64,000 nucleotides of DNA from Labrenzia sp. THAF82. Its GTDB lineage: Bacteria; Pseudomonadota; Alphaproteobacteria; Rhizobiales; Stappiaceae. Shown here piece after piece: positions 44,957-52,715 of this stretch (positions are counted from its first letter, which is position 1; the number at the start of each line of letters is the position of its first letter). Below the pieces are notes generated by a model that was not told the origin of the DNA, searched no databases, and saw nothing but the letters and a program-made list of their open reading frames with translations. The stretch is from NCBI RefSeq assembly GCF_009363435.1, contig NZ_CP045354.1, positions 3,934,501-3,998,500 of the forward strand, read 5' to 3'. The translations under genes were made by a program, and so were the position numbers.

Positions 44957-45550
44957 ATGAACAGATTTTACTTTGTAGTGGTAGCGCTTCTTGCGGGGGT
45001 CTTTGCACTTACCGCACAGGCCGCACCGCGTTTTGGATACTTCGATCACAGCACCAATACCTGGGTGACACCGAAATATCATCCCGGTGGCAAATCCCCC
45101 GTAAAACGCAAGCGCGTTAAATACGACGGGCCTTATTCACCTGGAACAATTGTCATCGATACGTCCGAGCGTCGTCTCTATCATGTCCTGCCAAATGGCA
45201 AGGCGATGAAATACGGCGTTGGCGTCGGCAAAGACGGTTTCCAGTGGGCAGGCACACACCGTGTTACCCGCAAGGCAGAGTGGCCGAGCTGGACACCGCC
45301 GGCGCAGATGCGTGCACGTGAGCGCCGCAAGGGCCGCATCCTGCCGACTTACATGCCAGGGGGCCCGAACAATCCGATGGGTGCCCGTGCACTTTACATT
45401 GGCTCAACGCTTTACCGTATCCACGGTACGACCGAGCCGTGGACGATCGGATCAGCAGTATCTTCCGGCTGCATTCGGCTTGCCAATGAAGACGTCATTC
45501 ACCTCTACAAAAACGTACAGGTTGGCGCCAAGATTATCGTCAAGCGCTGA
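44957..45550 (+). CDS. L,D-transpeptidase (YkuD domain)
   Basis: 197 residues with a Sec signal (MNRFYFVVVALLAGVFALTAQA). The YkuD domain begins at GTIVIDTSERRLYHV and holds the catalytic motif HGT (156-158) ... SSGCIRLANEDV with Cys172 as nucleophile. These periplasmic enzymes make 3-3 cross-links in peptidoglycan or attach lipoproteins or outer-membrane proteins to it. In alphaproteobacteria such short, signal-bearing forms occur in many copies. Start preceded by GGGGGAA; a strong terminator follows. Confidence 0.95.
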   Translation: MNRFYFVVVALLAGVFALTAQAAPRFGYFDHSTNTWVTPKYHPGGKSPVKRKRVKYDGPYSPGTIVIDTSERRLYHVLPNGKAMKYGVGVGKDGFQWAGTHRVTRKAEWPSWTPPAQMRARERRKGRILPTYMPGGPNNPMGARALYIGSTLYRIHGTTEPWTIGSAVSSGCIRLANEDVIHLYKNVQVGAKIIVKR

Positions 45551-45573
45551 TCAGTCAGACCAAGAGTTTCAAG

Positions 45574-45602
45574 AGCCGGGCCACAGTGCCCGGCTTTTTT
45601 GA
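45574..45602 (+). terminator. intrinsic terminator of the L,D-transpeptidase gene
   Basis: Perfect 8-bp stem AGCCGGGC (45574-45581) / GCCCGGCT (45588-45595), then TTTTTT, 24 nt past the stop. Confidence 0.9.
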
Positions 45603-45646
45603 TTTCATCGTCAGTTCAGGTCGTTTGGCGCTGGTTCGGTTGGAAG

Positions 45647-46378
45647 CTACAGAACCGGTCTTTCACTGAAAGCCTGTGCCTGCAACACGCCATCGTGCAG
45701 GAAATACCCCACATCGAACAGGCGCAAGTCGAGAGGATTGGTCTTTCGCATGTCTCGAAAACCAGGAACAGATCGCTCTTGAGAGTTAAACGAGCGATGA
45801 ATTTGCGAAAGAAAGACAATGCTCAATTGCTTGCTTGACGCAAACAGCTTCAATTGCCGAATTTGATCCCCTAGCGGCGGATCGCTCCGATGTTGATCCA
45901 TGACTTGCAAAAAGTCGATGACAACCACGGTCCCGGAAATGGCGTTCGAAAATTGTTCGACGACATAATCTGCGGCAATCCGGTCCGACAGACACAATCT
46001 CAGGCGATCTTCCGACTCTGACGTCTCCCCCCCAAGGCTCGACATCTTTTTTCGGATTTCAAAAAGCGAAAACTCAGAAGAAACGAAACCTGCAGATCGC
46101 CCCCTCATTGCCGCCTCTACCAATATCTCCAGACCGAGCATTGTTTTCCCGTGCCCCGGTCGAGCCGCCAGGGTTACAAGGGTACCTGGCTTCAAACTGG
46201 CGAGTATTCGTGCGGCCGGACGTTCATTTGAGCGCTCAGAGTTGGCAAGCTGGCTCCAAGATCGGTAACCCATTGTGGCAGCGATTTCATCAAGGGCTTT
46301 ATGAAGCGGTATTCCTGACTTGCGTGACAGCAATCTTGCTTGTCGCTTCAGTCGATAGACGGGTGCTTTCAGTCTCAT
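45647..46378 (-). CDS. small DnaB/KaiC-like ATPase, orphan
   Basis: 243 residues. An N-terminal ~50-residue helical part (LKRQARLLSRKSGIPLHKALDEI, then MGYRSWSQLA) precedes a RecA-fold ATPase resembling the C-terminal domain of replicative helicase DnaB: Walker A RPGHGKT (73-79), Walker B VVVIDFLQVMD, sensor-like LSIVFLSQIHRSF. DnaB proteins are ~450-500 residues, so the primase-interacting N-domain is absent. No phage or plasmid genes are near. Function unknown; DNA unwinding or a signalling ATPase role are both possible. GAGAGG precedes the ATG at 46378; the frame extends to 46432. Confidence 0.75.
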   Translation of the reverse strand: MRLKAPVYRLKRQARLLSRKSGIPLHKALDEIAATMGYRSWSQLANSERSNERPAARILASLKPGTLVTLAARPGHGKTMLGLEILVEAAMRGRSAGFVSSEFSLFEIRKKMSSLGGETSESEDRLRLCLSDRIAADYVVEQFSNAISGTVVVIDFLQVMDQHRSDPPLGDQIRQLKLFASSKQLSIVFLSQIHRSFNSQERSVPGFRDMRKTNPLDLRLFDVGYFLHDGVLQAQAFSERPVL

Positions 46379-46567
46379 TTGCGACCTCTCGGCAATGTGC
46401 AAAAGCCGCAGTCCCTCCTTGTGTGCGCACATGACAAGTGGTGCAAGATCATTCAGCCCTGCAGATCAGCTGCTGCTCCGTTTGGAGGGGGATGGCGCGG
46501 GCAGCACCAAGATCTGAATATCAGATTCGTATCATCGCTGCCCAGAGGTCGAAGTGTTTGCTACGGC

Positions 46568-46936
46568 TTATCGATCTCGGCCCAGCCCCTTGTCCTCCAG
46601 CTCTTTCAGATAACCGACCCAATGAACTTCGCGGCGTGTTCCAAGGTCCATGAAATATGTCCAGGTGTAGATGCCAGAACTGTGCATGTCGTCGAAATGA
46701 ATGCGGACCGCATAGTTTCCAACCGGTTCGATTTTGATGATTTCAACGTTGCGTTTGCCCGGAACCGTTTGTTTTTGCGAAGGGCTGTGGCCTTTCACCT
46801 CAGCCGATGGTGAACAAACCCGAAGATACTCGGCCGACAATTCGTGTCGGTCGCCGGTGTTGAAAGCAACTGTCAGCACCTTTCTGTCCTTGGAAACGCG
46901 CAGTTCCGTCGGCCAGGGAGCAGTATCATCAGTCAT
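46568..46936 (-). CDS. DUF971 protein (gamma-butyrobetaine hydroxylase N-domain-like)
   Basis: 122 residues of the DUF971 family: PTELRVSKDRKVLTVAF, LSAEYLRVCSPSAEV, IEPVGNYAVRIHFDDMHSSG and the end IYTWTYFMDLG. The same fold forms the N-terminal zinc-binding domain of gamma-butyrobetaine hydroxylase, but the free-standing protein is linked to iron-sulfur cluster biology in genome contexts. Here the Cys/His zinc ligands of the hydroxylase domain are not obvious. AAGGAACC precedes the start. It lies 67 nt past the photolyase stop, so it may share that transcript. Confidence 0.8.
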   Translation of the reverse strand: MTDDTAPWPTELRVSKDRKVLTVAFNTGDRHELSAEYLRVCSPSAEVKGHSPSQKQTVPGKRNVEIIKIEPVGNYAVRIHFDDMHSSGIYTWTYFMDLGTRREVHWVGYLKELEDKGLGRDR

Positions 46937-47003
46937 GGTCGGTTCCTTGATCGGAAATCAATTCAGCAGGTTGAGGCGGACGATAGCGCCCGCGCGACCA
47001 TCG

Positions 47004-48440
47004 TCAAGCCGCGTTTTGTCCCGCCTCTTTGACGGCAATGTAACCCTCAAGCGCGGCTTGCCTTGCCTTACCATGATCGACAATCGGTTTCGGGTAGGTC
47101 TGGCCCAATTCAATGCCCGCCTGCTGCAGAGCTTCCGGCGGTGCTGCAAAAGGTGCGAACAGGTGTTGTGTAGCCAGGTTTTCAAGTTCCGGAACCCATT
47201 GCCTGGTATAAATTCCTTCCGGATCGAACTTTTCCCCCTGGGTGATCGGATTGAATATTCGAAAGTATGGCGCGGCATCCGCGCCAGAGCCGGCAACCCA
47301 CTGCCAGCTGGCTGAATTGTTCGCCAGATCCGCATCCAACAGCGTATCACGGAACCAGGCTTCACCGTGTTTCCAATGAATTCGCAGATGCTTTATCAGA
47401 AAACTTGCGACAATCATCCGCACGCGATTGTGCATGTAACCGGTTTGCCAAAGTTCACGCATGCCTGCATCGACAATCGGATAACCTGTTTGGCCCTTCT
47501 GCCATTTCGCCAGATCGTCCGGAGCTTCGCGCCAGGGATAGGCATCGAATGCCGGTTTCCAGTTTTCCGACGGCAAATGCGGGAAATGATAAAGCAAATG
47601 ATATGCAAACTCTCGCCAGGCAATCTCGGACAGAAATTTCACACCGTCCGGCGCAGCGGAAATTTCCGCTGTCATATGTTTTTGCGTTTCATGCCAGATC
47701 ATTCGAGGAGAGATCTCCCCGAAATGCAATGCCGGCGATAAGCGGGAAACGTTGGGCAGATCGGGTCGGTTCCGCAAACTGCCATAACCTTGAAGGCCTT
47801 CATCTAGAAACGCCCTGAACCGCTTCCTTGCGCCCTCTTCACCTGGTTGCCAGATGTTTTCCCACCCAGCCGCCCAGTCGGGTTTGTTCGGCAACAATCC
47901 AAAACTCTCCAGGTCCTCGCCTGCATCGGTATTCACGAATTGAATGTTTTCTGGTGCAGTCAGGGGCGATGCAATCTGTTTTTGTTGGGCCGCTTTCCAG
48001 AAAGGCGAGTACACCTTGAAAGGACCGCCTGATTTGGTTTCGAGTTCCCATGGCTCGAACAACAAGGATGCCTTGAAACTCCTGGTCTCAATGCCTGCAT
48101 CCTTCAGGCTGGCCTTTATATCTGTGTCTCTCTCAATGGCATGTGGCTCGTAACAGCGATTCCAATAGACAGCTTTTAGCTGATGTTCGCGCACCAGATG
48201 CGGAATGAGATGCCGTGCATCTCCACGCATCAGTACAAGTCCCGACAATGAAGCCTTCAAACTTGCAAGACTGTGATACAGCCACCACCGACTGGCACCT
48301 CCCATAGGATGCGTTTCACCGGATTGTTCCGGCGTTTCCAGAATGAAAACCGGAAGCACCGACCCCTTCTGCGCTGCTTCAAAGAGTGCGGGATTGTCTT
48401 CTGTTCGCAGATCTTGGCGGAACCAAACGAGTGTTGTCAT
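47004..48440 (-). CDS. phrB: deoxyribodipyrimidine photolyase (class I CPD type)
   Basis: 478 residues: alpha/beta antenna domain (TTLVWFRQDLRTEDNPAL) and a FAD-binding helical domain with FLSEIAWREFAYHLLYHFPH, WQKGQTGYPIVDAGMRELW, GYMHNRVRMIVASFLIKHL and LLDADLANNSASWQWVAGSG. It uses blue light to split cyclobutane pyrimidine dimers. The conserved tryptophan chain regions are present. AGAGGCAAC precedes ATG 48440; the frame extends to 48470. A BLUF photoreceptor lies 9 kb away, but there is no evidence of a link. Confidence 0.95.
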   Translation of the reverse strand: MTTLVWFRQDLRTEDNPALFEAAQKGSVLPVFILETPEQSGETHPMGGASRWWLYHSLASLKASLSGLVLMRGDARHLIPHLVREHQLKAVYWNRCYEPHAIERDTDIKASLKDAGIETRSFKASLLFEPWELETKSGGPFKVYSPFWKAAQQKQIASPLTAPENIQFVNTDAGEDLESFGLLPNKPDWAAGWENIWQPGEEGARKRFRAFLDEGLQGYGSLRNRPDLPNVSRLSPALHFGEISPRMIWHETQKHMTAEISAAPDGVKFLSEIAWREFAYHLLYHFPHLPSENWKPAFDAYPWREAPDDLAKWQKGQTGYPIVDAGMRELWQTGYMHNRVRMIVASFLIKHLRIHWKHGEAWFRDTLLDADLANNSASWQWVAGSGADAAPYFRIFNPITQGEKFDPEGIYTRQWVPELENLATQHLFAPFAAPPEALQQAGIELGQTYPKPIVDHGKARQAALEGYIAVKEAGQNAA

Positions 48441-48542
48441 GTTGCCTCTGACGTGTTCTTGCTGAGTCATACGCCAGAGGCTTTGAACAGATCAACGCAG
48501 CAGCCGGCTCAACTGGACCGGCTGGAGGTAAAAACGGTCAGG

Positions 48543-48977
48543 TCACGCCGGGACGGGAGCTTTGGCCTCCTGGCGCAAGCGCTCAAAGTGCTTGTCCCAA
48601 CCAGCATCCAATGCACTTAACATCATGAAGGCTGCCTCTCCTGCGGCCTGTTCAATCCCTTCATGCGCAAGCGTCAAACGTGTGCCACCTGCTGCGTCTT
48701 CAAGGGTCCAGCGCACAGTTGTCATGGCACCGTTGAGAGGTTTGACGGTGAATGTGTAGACCAGACTGTCATGCGGGCGCATTTCCAGTACCTTCCCCCA
48801 ACAAATGCGTGACATGTCGCCGTGCTGGTCGAGCAAGGTGTAGGCCGCGCCTTCCTTCAAGTCTTCCTCAGCCGGGTGAAACCAGCGGGCCAGCTTGTCT
48901 TTTTCGGTCAAAAATGACCAGACGATCTCGCGTGGCGCATCCAGAAAGATTGTTTTTGTGATGGTTGTCGAATTCAT
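48543..48977 (-). CDS. SRPBCC (AHSA1-like) domain protein
   Basis: 144 residues with the START-like fold of the activator-of-Hsp90-homologue family: TKTIFLDAPREIVWSFLTEKDKLARWFHP, YTFTVKPLNGAMTTVRWTLED and the C-terminal helix ALDAGWDKHFERLRQEA. Members bind small hydrophobic ligands. Its ATG overlaps the ArsR stop by 4 nt, a very common pair in which the regulator controls the SRPBCC gene. Ligand unknown. Confidence 0.88.
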   Translation of the reverse strand: MNSTTITKTIFLDAPREIVWSFLTEKDKLARWFHPAEEDLKEGAAYTLLDQHGDMSRICWGKVLEMRPHDSLVYTFTVKPLNGAMTTVRWTLEDAAGGTRLTLAHEGIEQAAGEAAFMMLSALDAGWDKHFERLRQEAKAPVPA

Positions 48978-49315
48978 TTTTCCGTTTCCCTTCTTTTTTG
49001 CATGTCCCTGGCGACCTCACGCTGCAAATCTGCAAGCTTGCTGTCCCAGAATTGTTCAAAAAACCCGAGCCATTCGAACGCCGAGCTCAAGGGCTCGGGT
49101 GAAAGCCGATTGCGCTTCTCCCGTCCGATCACTTCAGTTTGTATGAGGCCGCCTTCCTCCAGGATGGTCAGGTGTTTGTTGATTGCCGTACGGGTGATAT
49201 CGAAACGCGCCGCAATGTCTGAAATGGCAAGGTTCTCTTGCGCCAGATGCATTAGGATTTGGCGCCGTGTCGGATCAGCCAGAGCCCGGAAAACGCTTTG
49301 GGGTCCGGAGTTCAT
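48974..49315 (-). CDS. ArsR-family transcriptional regulator
   Basis: 113 residues, winged helix: VFRALADPTRRQILMHLAQENLAISDIAARFDITRTAINKHLTIL, with the recognition helix in the last part, then LIQTEVIGREKRNRLSPEPL. No Cys cluster for metals is present, so it belongs to the non-metal, SRPBCC-associated branch. It is the middle gene of a three-gene operon with 4-nt overlaps at both ends. GGGAGG precedes ATG 49315. The likely operator is the double palindrome at 49773-49814. The frame extends to 49378. Confidence 0.9.
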   Translation of the reverse strand: MNSGPQSVFRALADPTRRQILMHLAQENLAISDIAARFDITRTAINKHLTILEEGGLIQTEVIGREKRNRLSPEPLSSAFEWLGFFEQFWDSKLADLQREVARDMQKRRETEK

Positions 49316-49758
49316 TTTCGTCCCTCCCCGACCGGCACAAAGTCGAATGGTCCATCCTGATAAAGGAAGGTGACGCATTCCACTTCAGAGACGCATTTGC
49401 TGAGGTGCGGCAGGTGAGCTGGAATTTCATAATAGTCACCTGCCTTAAGGACGACTTCACTACCACCGATCTCATTTTCAGACAGATGAACCATTTCACC
49501 TGAAACGATCAGGCCGTACATCCCTGCACTTTTGGTGTGAACCGGACTGATGAGCCCCGCCGGGAGCCGAACCATCGCCATGTAGCTTTCGTCAAAACGA
49601 TTGCCCTTCAGCGACGCAAATGCGACACCCTCCGGTGTTGTCTCCCAGTTGAGTTCCGGTTGAACCGCCAGTTTGATGTCATCGGCTCGAGCTGAAGGGG
49701 TCAGGCTCGCAACTGAGATCAACCCTGCGGTTAGACAAGCAAGTTTTCCAATTTTCAT
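49312..49758 (-). CDS. exported cupin-fold protein
   Basis: 148 residues with a Sec signal (MKIGKLACLTAGLISVASLTPSARA) and a single cupin-like barrel: AMVRLPAGLISPVHTKSAGMYG, IVSGEMVHLSE and LKAGDYYEIPAHLPHLSKC. The His residues of both cupin motifs (SPVHT; HLPHLS) could bind a metal. Similar to DUF4437-type periplasmic proteins. First gene of the ArsR operon, coupled by a 4-nt overlap, so its amount probably follows the same ligand signal. Enzymatic role not recognisable. Confidence 0.82.
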   Translation of the reverse strand: MKIGKLACLTAGLISVASLTPSARADDIKLAVQPELNWETTPEGVAFASLKGNRFDESYMAMVRLPAGLISPVHTKSAGMYGLIVSGEMVHLSENEIGGSEVVLKAGDYYEIPAHLPHLSKCVSEVECVTFLYQDGPFDFVPVGEGRK

Positions 49759-49772
49759 ACCAATCTCCTCGT

Positions 49773-49814
49773 AACACCATTTGGTGTTATTTATATGACA
49801 CCTTTTGGTGTCAT
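49773..49814 (-). promoter_or_regulatory. double palindromic operator and promoter of the cupin-ArsR-SRPBCC operon
   Basis: Two related palindromes: AACACCA-TT-TGGTGTT (49773-49788) and ATGACACC-TTTT-GGTGTCAT (49795-49814), centres 24 bp apart. On the minus strand TTGTAA (49814-49819) and TATAAA (49790-49795), 18 nt apart, look like -35 and -10, so the distal palindrome fills the spacer and the proximal one covers the start site. That is an ideal repressor position. Confidence 0.75.
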
Positions 49815-49864
49815 TACAAGCGGTGCCGAAAAATTTCTTGCTAGGGCATTCAGGAATTGATTTT

Positions 49865-49900
49865 AGTGCGATTTCGTACTACTTAGTGCGATATCGTACT
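49865..49900 (+). promoter_or_regulatory. paired 16-bp near-palindromes upstream of the oxidoreductase-marR operon
   Basis: AGTGCGATTTCGTACT (49865-49880) and AGTGCGATATCGTACT (49885-49900) repeat with a 20-bp period, two helical turns, directly before the ribosome site AGGAG. A MarR regulator is encoded by the second gene of the operon, so these are its probable autoregulatory boxes. TTGATT at 49857 may be a -35 element. Confidence 0.7.
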
Positions 49901-49917
49901 TTTTAGGAGAAACTCTC

Positions 49918-51024
49918 ATGTCCTTGTCCCGCCGAAAAACCCTAGCCCTCATCGGTGGAGGCATCGTTGTTGCTGCTTCCGCGTCTGCAGGAACGTTTCT
50001 TGCCACACGCACCCCTGAGAGGGCTCTGTCTCCTTGGGAGGATGCCGGCGACTATGAAGACCCGCGGCTGTTTGCTCTCTCCTATGCGCTGCTGGCTCCA
50101 AATCCACACAACAGACAACCCTGGCTGGTCGAACTCACGGAAGGAACAAGCTTTCTTCTGCATAGAGACAAGACCCGCAGTTTGCCGCATACGGATCCCT
50201 ATCAAAGACAGATATTCGTCGGCCTTGGCTGCTTCATAGAGCTGATGGCTGTTGCAGCCTCGCTTCAAAAGAAACGTGCGGAAATCAAACTTTTCCCCGA
50301 AGGACCGGACGGACCGATAGCTTTTGTTCAATTGCAGGATGGAGGCGCCACCGACCCGCTTTCAGAACACATAATGAACCGACGCTCCTGCAAGGAACCG
50401 TTTGAAACAACTCCGGTTCCGAAAAATCTAGCACAAAAACTCGTCCCTTATGGTCAGGTAATTTTGGATAGTGAGACTGTTGCAGTTTTGAAGGAGCTCA
50501 CCTGGGACGCCTGGTTGACCGAAATGAATACACATCGAGCACTCAAGGAAAGCGTTGATCTCATGCGCTTCGGCAAATCCGAAATCAACGCGAATCCAGA
50601 TGGCATTGATCTTGGCGGACCGTTTCTCGAAAGTCTCATGCTTGCCGGCATTTTGACCCGTGAAGGTCAGCTTGATCCAGCATCAAGCGGATTTCAGGAA
50701 GGTGTGAAAATCTATCGGGAGATGCTTGCAGCTACGCCGGCTTATATTTCCATGACCACTGAGGGAAATGCGCGTTCCGACCAAATCGCGGCGGGTCGTC
50801 GATGGCTGAGGCTGAACCTTGAAACAACCGCCCTGGGGCTGGCTCTTCATCCTGTCAGTCAAGCTCTTCAGGAATATGAGGAAATGAAGACGCACTATGC
50901 CGACGCCCATCGCATACTTGCCAATCCGGGAGAAACCGTTCAGATGCTAGGGCGATTGGGCTATGGCCCGACAATTCCACGAACGCCGCGCTGGCCGCTC
51001 GAAACACGGATATTGAATGGATAA
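49918..51024 (+). CDS. Tat-exported Acg-like nitroreductase-family flavoprotein
   Basis: 368 residues. The start SLSRRKTLALIGGGIVVAASASAG is a twin-arginine signal (RR plus hydrophobic stretch), predicting folded export with cofactor. The body matches Acg-family FMN-binding oxidoreductases: APNPHNRQPWLVEL, DPYQRQIFVGLGCFIELMAVAA, MNRRSCKEPFE and the C-terminal NLETTALGLALHPVSQALQE with MLGRLGYGP. Acg proteins resemble nitroreductases but may store flavin rather than catalyse. It overlaps marR by 8 nt, so expression is tied to that regulator's ligand. Confidence 0.85.
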   Translation: MSLSRRKTLALIGGGIVVAASASAGTFLATRTPERALSPWEDAGDYEDPRLFALSYALLAPNPHNRQPWLVELTEGTSFLLHRDKTRSLPHTDPYQRQIFVGLGCFIELMAVAASLQKKRAEIKLFPEGPDGPIAFVQLQDGGATDPLSEHIMNRRSCKEPFETTPVPKNLAQKLVPYGQVILDSETVAVLKELTWDAWLTEMNTHRALKESVDLMRFGKSEINANPDGIDLGGPFLESLMLAGILTREGQLDPASSGFQEGVKIYREMLAATPAYISMTTEGNARSDQIAAGRRWLRLNLETTALGLALHPVSQALQEYEEMKTHYADAHRILANPGETVQMLGRLGYGPTIPRTPRWPLETRILNG

Positions 51025-51466
51025 CGACACCCGGCACGTCTATTTCACATTTTTCAATGAGATTGGCATCATTGCCCAGCTCAGCCGGGCTGCCATGGAA
51101 GCCCGGTTACCAAAGGGGCTCACCCTGCCCCATTTCAGCGTAATCAATCATTTGATCAGGGTGCGCGACGGACAAACGCCGCTGACCCTGGCAAGGGCCT
51201 TTCAAGTTCCCAAAACGACCATGACGCACACCTTGTCCGGCTTGCTTGAGCACGGGTTTGTCGAAATGCGGCCCAACCCAAAAGACGGACGCAGCAAAAC
51301 TGTTTGGTTGACCGATGCCGGGCGAACGTTCCGCGAGGCAGCGATCAAGGCGAGCGATCCGGATATTGAAGCGCTAAAGGCAGCTTTCCCAAAGCAGAAG
51401 GTGGAACAACTGCTTCCGCTTCTGGCTGACATAAGATCGTTCATGGACGCCTATCGGGATGAGTGA
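51017..51466 (+). CDS. MarR-family transcriptional regulator
   Basis: 149 residues with the MarR winged helix: LTLPHFSVINHLIRV, TLARAFQVPKTTMTHTLSGLLEHGFVEM and the wing NPKDGRSKTVWLTDAGR, then a dimerising helix. Overlaps the oxidoreductase gene by 8 nt (translational coupling). It probably represses its own operon at the 49865-49900 boxes and responds to a small molecule handled by the exported flavoprotein. Confidence 0.92.
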   Translation: MDNDTRHVYFTFFNEIGIIAQLSRAAMEARLPKGLTLPHFSVINHLIRVRDGQTPLTLARAFQVPKTTMTHTLSGLLEHGFVEMRPNPKDGRSKTVWLTDAGRTFREAAIKASDPDIEALKAAFPKQKVEQLLPLLADIRSFMDAYRDE

Positions 51467-51623
51467 GATCGTCGGTGCTTGGGATCGGCAAAGGGTCCAA
51501 TTGACAAAAATACACTGATAAGTTTACCTGCGAAGAATAACCTGAAGCGAAAAATCGAGTTTGAATTGATCTTACCCGCTTCCGCGCCATATGATCGGGA
51601 ACAAAACACAAGGGAGAGCGTCC

Positions 51624-52679
51624 GTGACAGATGGTAAGATTGTGGTTCCGGCACAGCCGGATACCGGTGCAGCGCCGATATCCAGTCCCATGATCGACCC
51701 TTTTGGCCGGGCCGTTACCTATCTGCGTGTCTCAGTGACCGATCGGTGTGATTTCCGCTGTGTCTATTGCATGGCCGAGGACATGACATTCCTGCCGAAG
51801 CGAGAAGTTCTCAGCCTTGAAGAACTGGACCGTCTGTGCACGGCCTTTATCGAAAAGGGTGTGCGAAAGCTGCGTTTGACCGGCGGTGAACCGCTGGTGC
51901 GAAAAAACATCATGAGCCTGATCAGAAACCTCGGCCGTCATCTTGATAGCGGGGCCTTGGAAGAGCTGACGATCACGACAAACGGTTCACAGCTGTCGCG
52001 CTTCGCAAACGAACTCTATGACTGTGGCGTCCGGCGGATCAATGTCTCAATCGATACGCTCGACCCTCAGAAGTTCAAGACCGTGACCAGATGGGGCGAC
52101 CTCGCCAAGGTGCTGGACGGGGTCCGGGCTGCCACTGCGGCCGGATTGAAAACAAAAATCAACATGGTTGCGCTCAAGGATGTCAACGAGCACGAAATTC
52201 AGCCTATGCTGGAATGGTGTCATGGCGAAGGTCATGATCTGACGCTCATTGAGACCATGCCGCTTGGGGAAATTGACGGCGACCGCACTGACCAATATCT
52301 CCCGCTGTCGACTGTCAGGTCCCGTCTTGCCGAGCGTTTCACACTTACCGACATTCCTTACAAGACCGGCGGTCCTGCACGGTATGTGACCATTGAGGAA
52401 ACAGGCGGCAAACTGGGCTTCATTACGCCATTGACCCACAATTTCTGTGAAAGCTGCAACCGGGTAAGGGTTACCTGCACCGGGCAACTTTATATGTGCC
52501 TTGGTCAGGATGACATGGCTGACTTGCGCGCGCCATTGCGTGCCTCGGAAGGCAATGAAGTTCTGAACGATGCCATCGACGAAGCGATCGGCAGAAAACC
52601 GAAGGGGCATGACTTTGTCATTGACCGTGATCGCAATCAGCCGGCTGTGTCGCGGCATATGAGCGTCACCGGCGGCTGA
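51624..52679 (+). CDS. moaA: GTP 3',8-cyclase (molybdenum cofactor)
   Basis: 351 residues of the radical-SAM enzyme for the first step of molybdopterin synthesis. The SAM cluster Cys42, Cys46, Cys49 lie in [20 protein letters not shown] follows; the C-terminal cluster is in [20 protein letters not shown]; and the protein ends SVTGG with the required Gly-Gly tail. A GTG at 51624 is preceded by GGGAGAG; the frame is open from 51591. Other Mo-cofactor genes sit at 58-61 kb. Confidence 0.97.
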   Translation: MTDGKIVVPAQPDTGAAPISSPMIDPFGRAVTYLRVSVTDRCDFRCVYCMAEDMTFLPKREVLSLEELDRLCTAFIEKGVRKLRLTGGEPLVRKNIMSLIRNLGRHLDSGALEELTITTNGSQLSRFANELYDCGVRRINVSIDTLDPQKFKTVTRWGDLAKVLDGVRAATAAGLKTKINMVALKDVNEHEIQPMLEWCHGEGHDLTLIETMPLGEIDGDRTDQYLPLSTVRSRLAERFTLTDIPYKTGGPARYVTIEETGGKLGFITPLTHNFCESCNRVRVTCTGQLYMCLGQDDMADLRAPLRASEGNEVLNDAIDEAIGRKPKGHDFVIDRDRNQPAVSRHMSVTGG

Positions 52680-52715
52680 CCTTCTAGCATAGAATTTTCG
52701 AGTGAAACAATCGCG

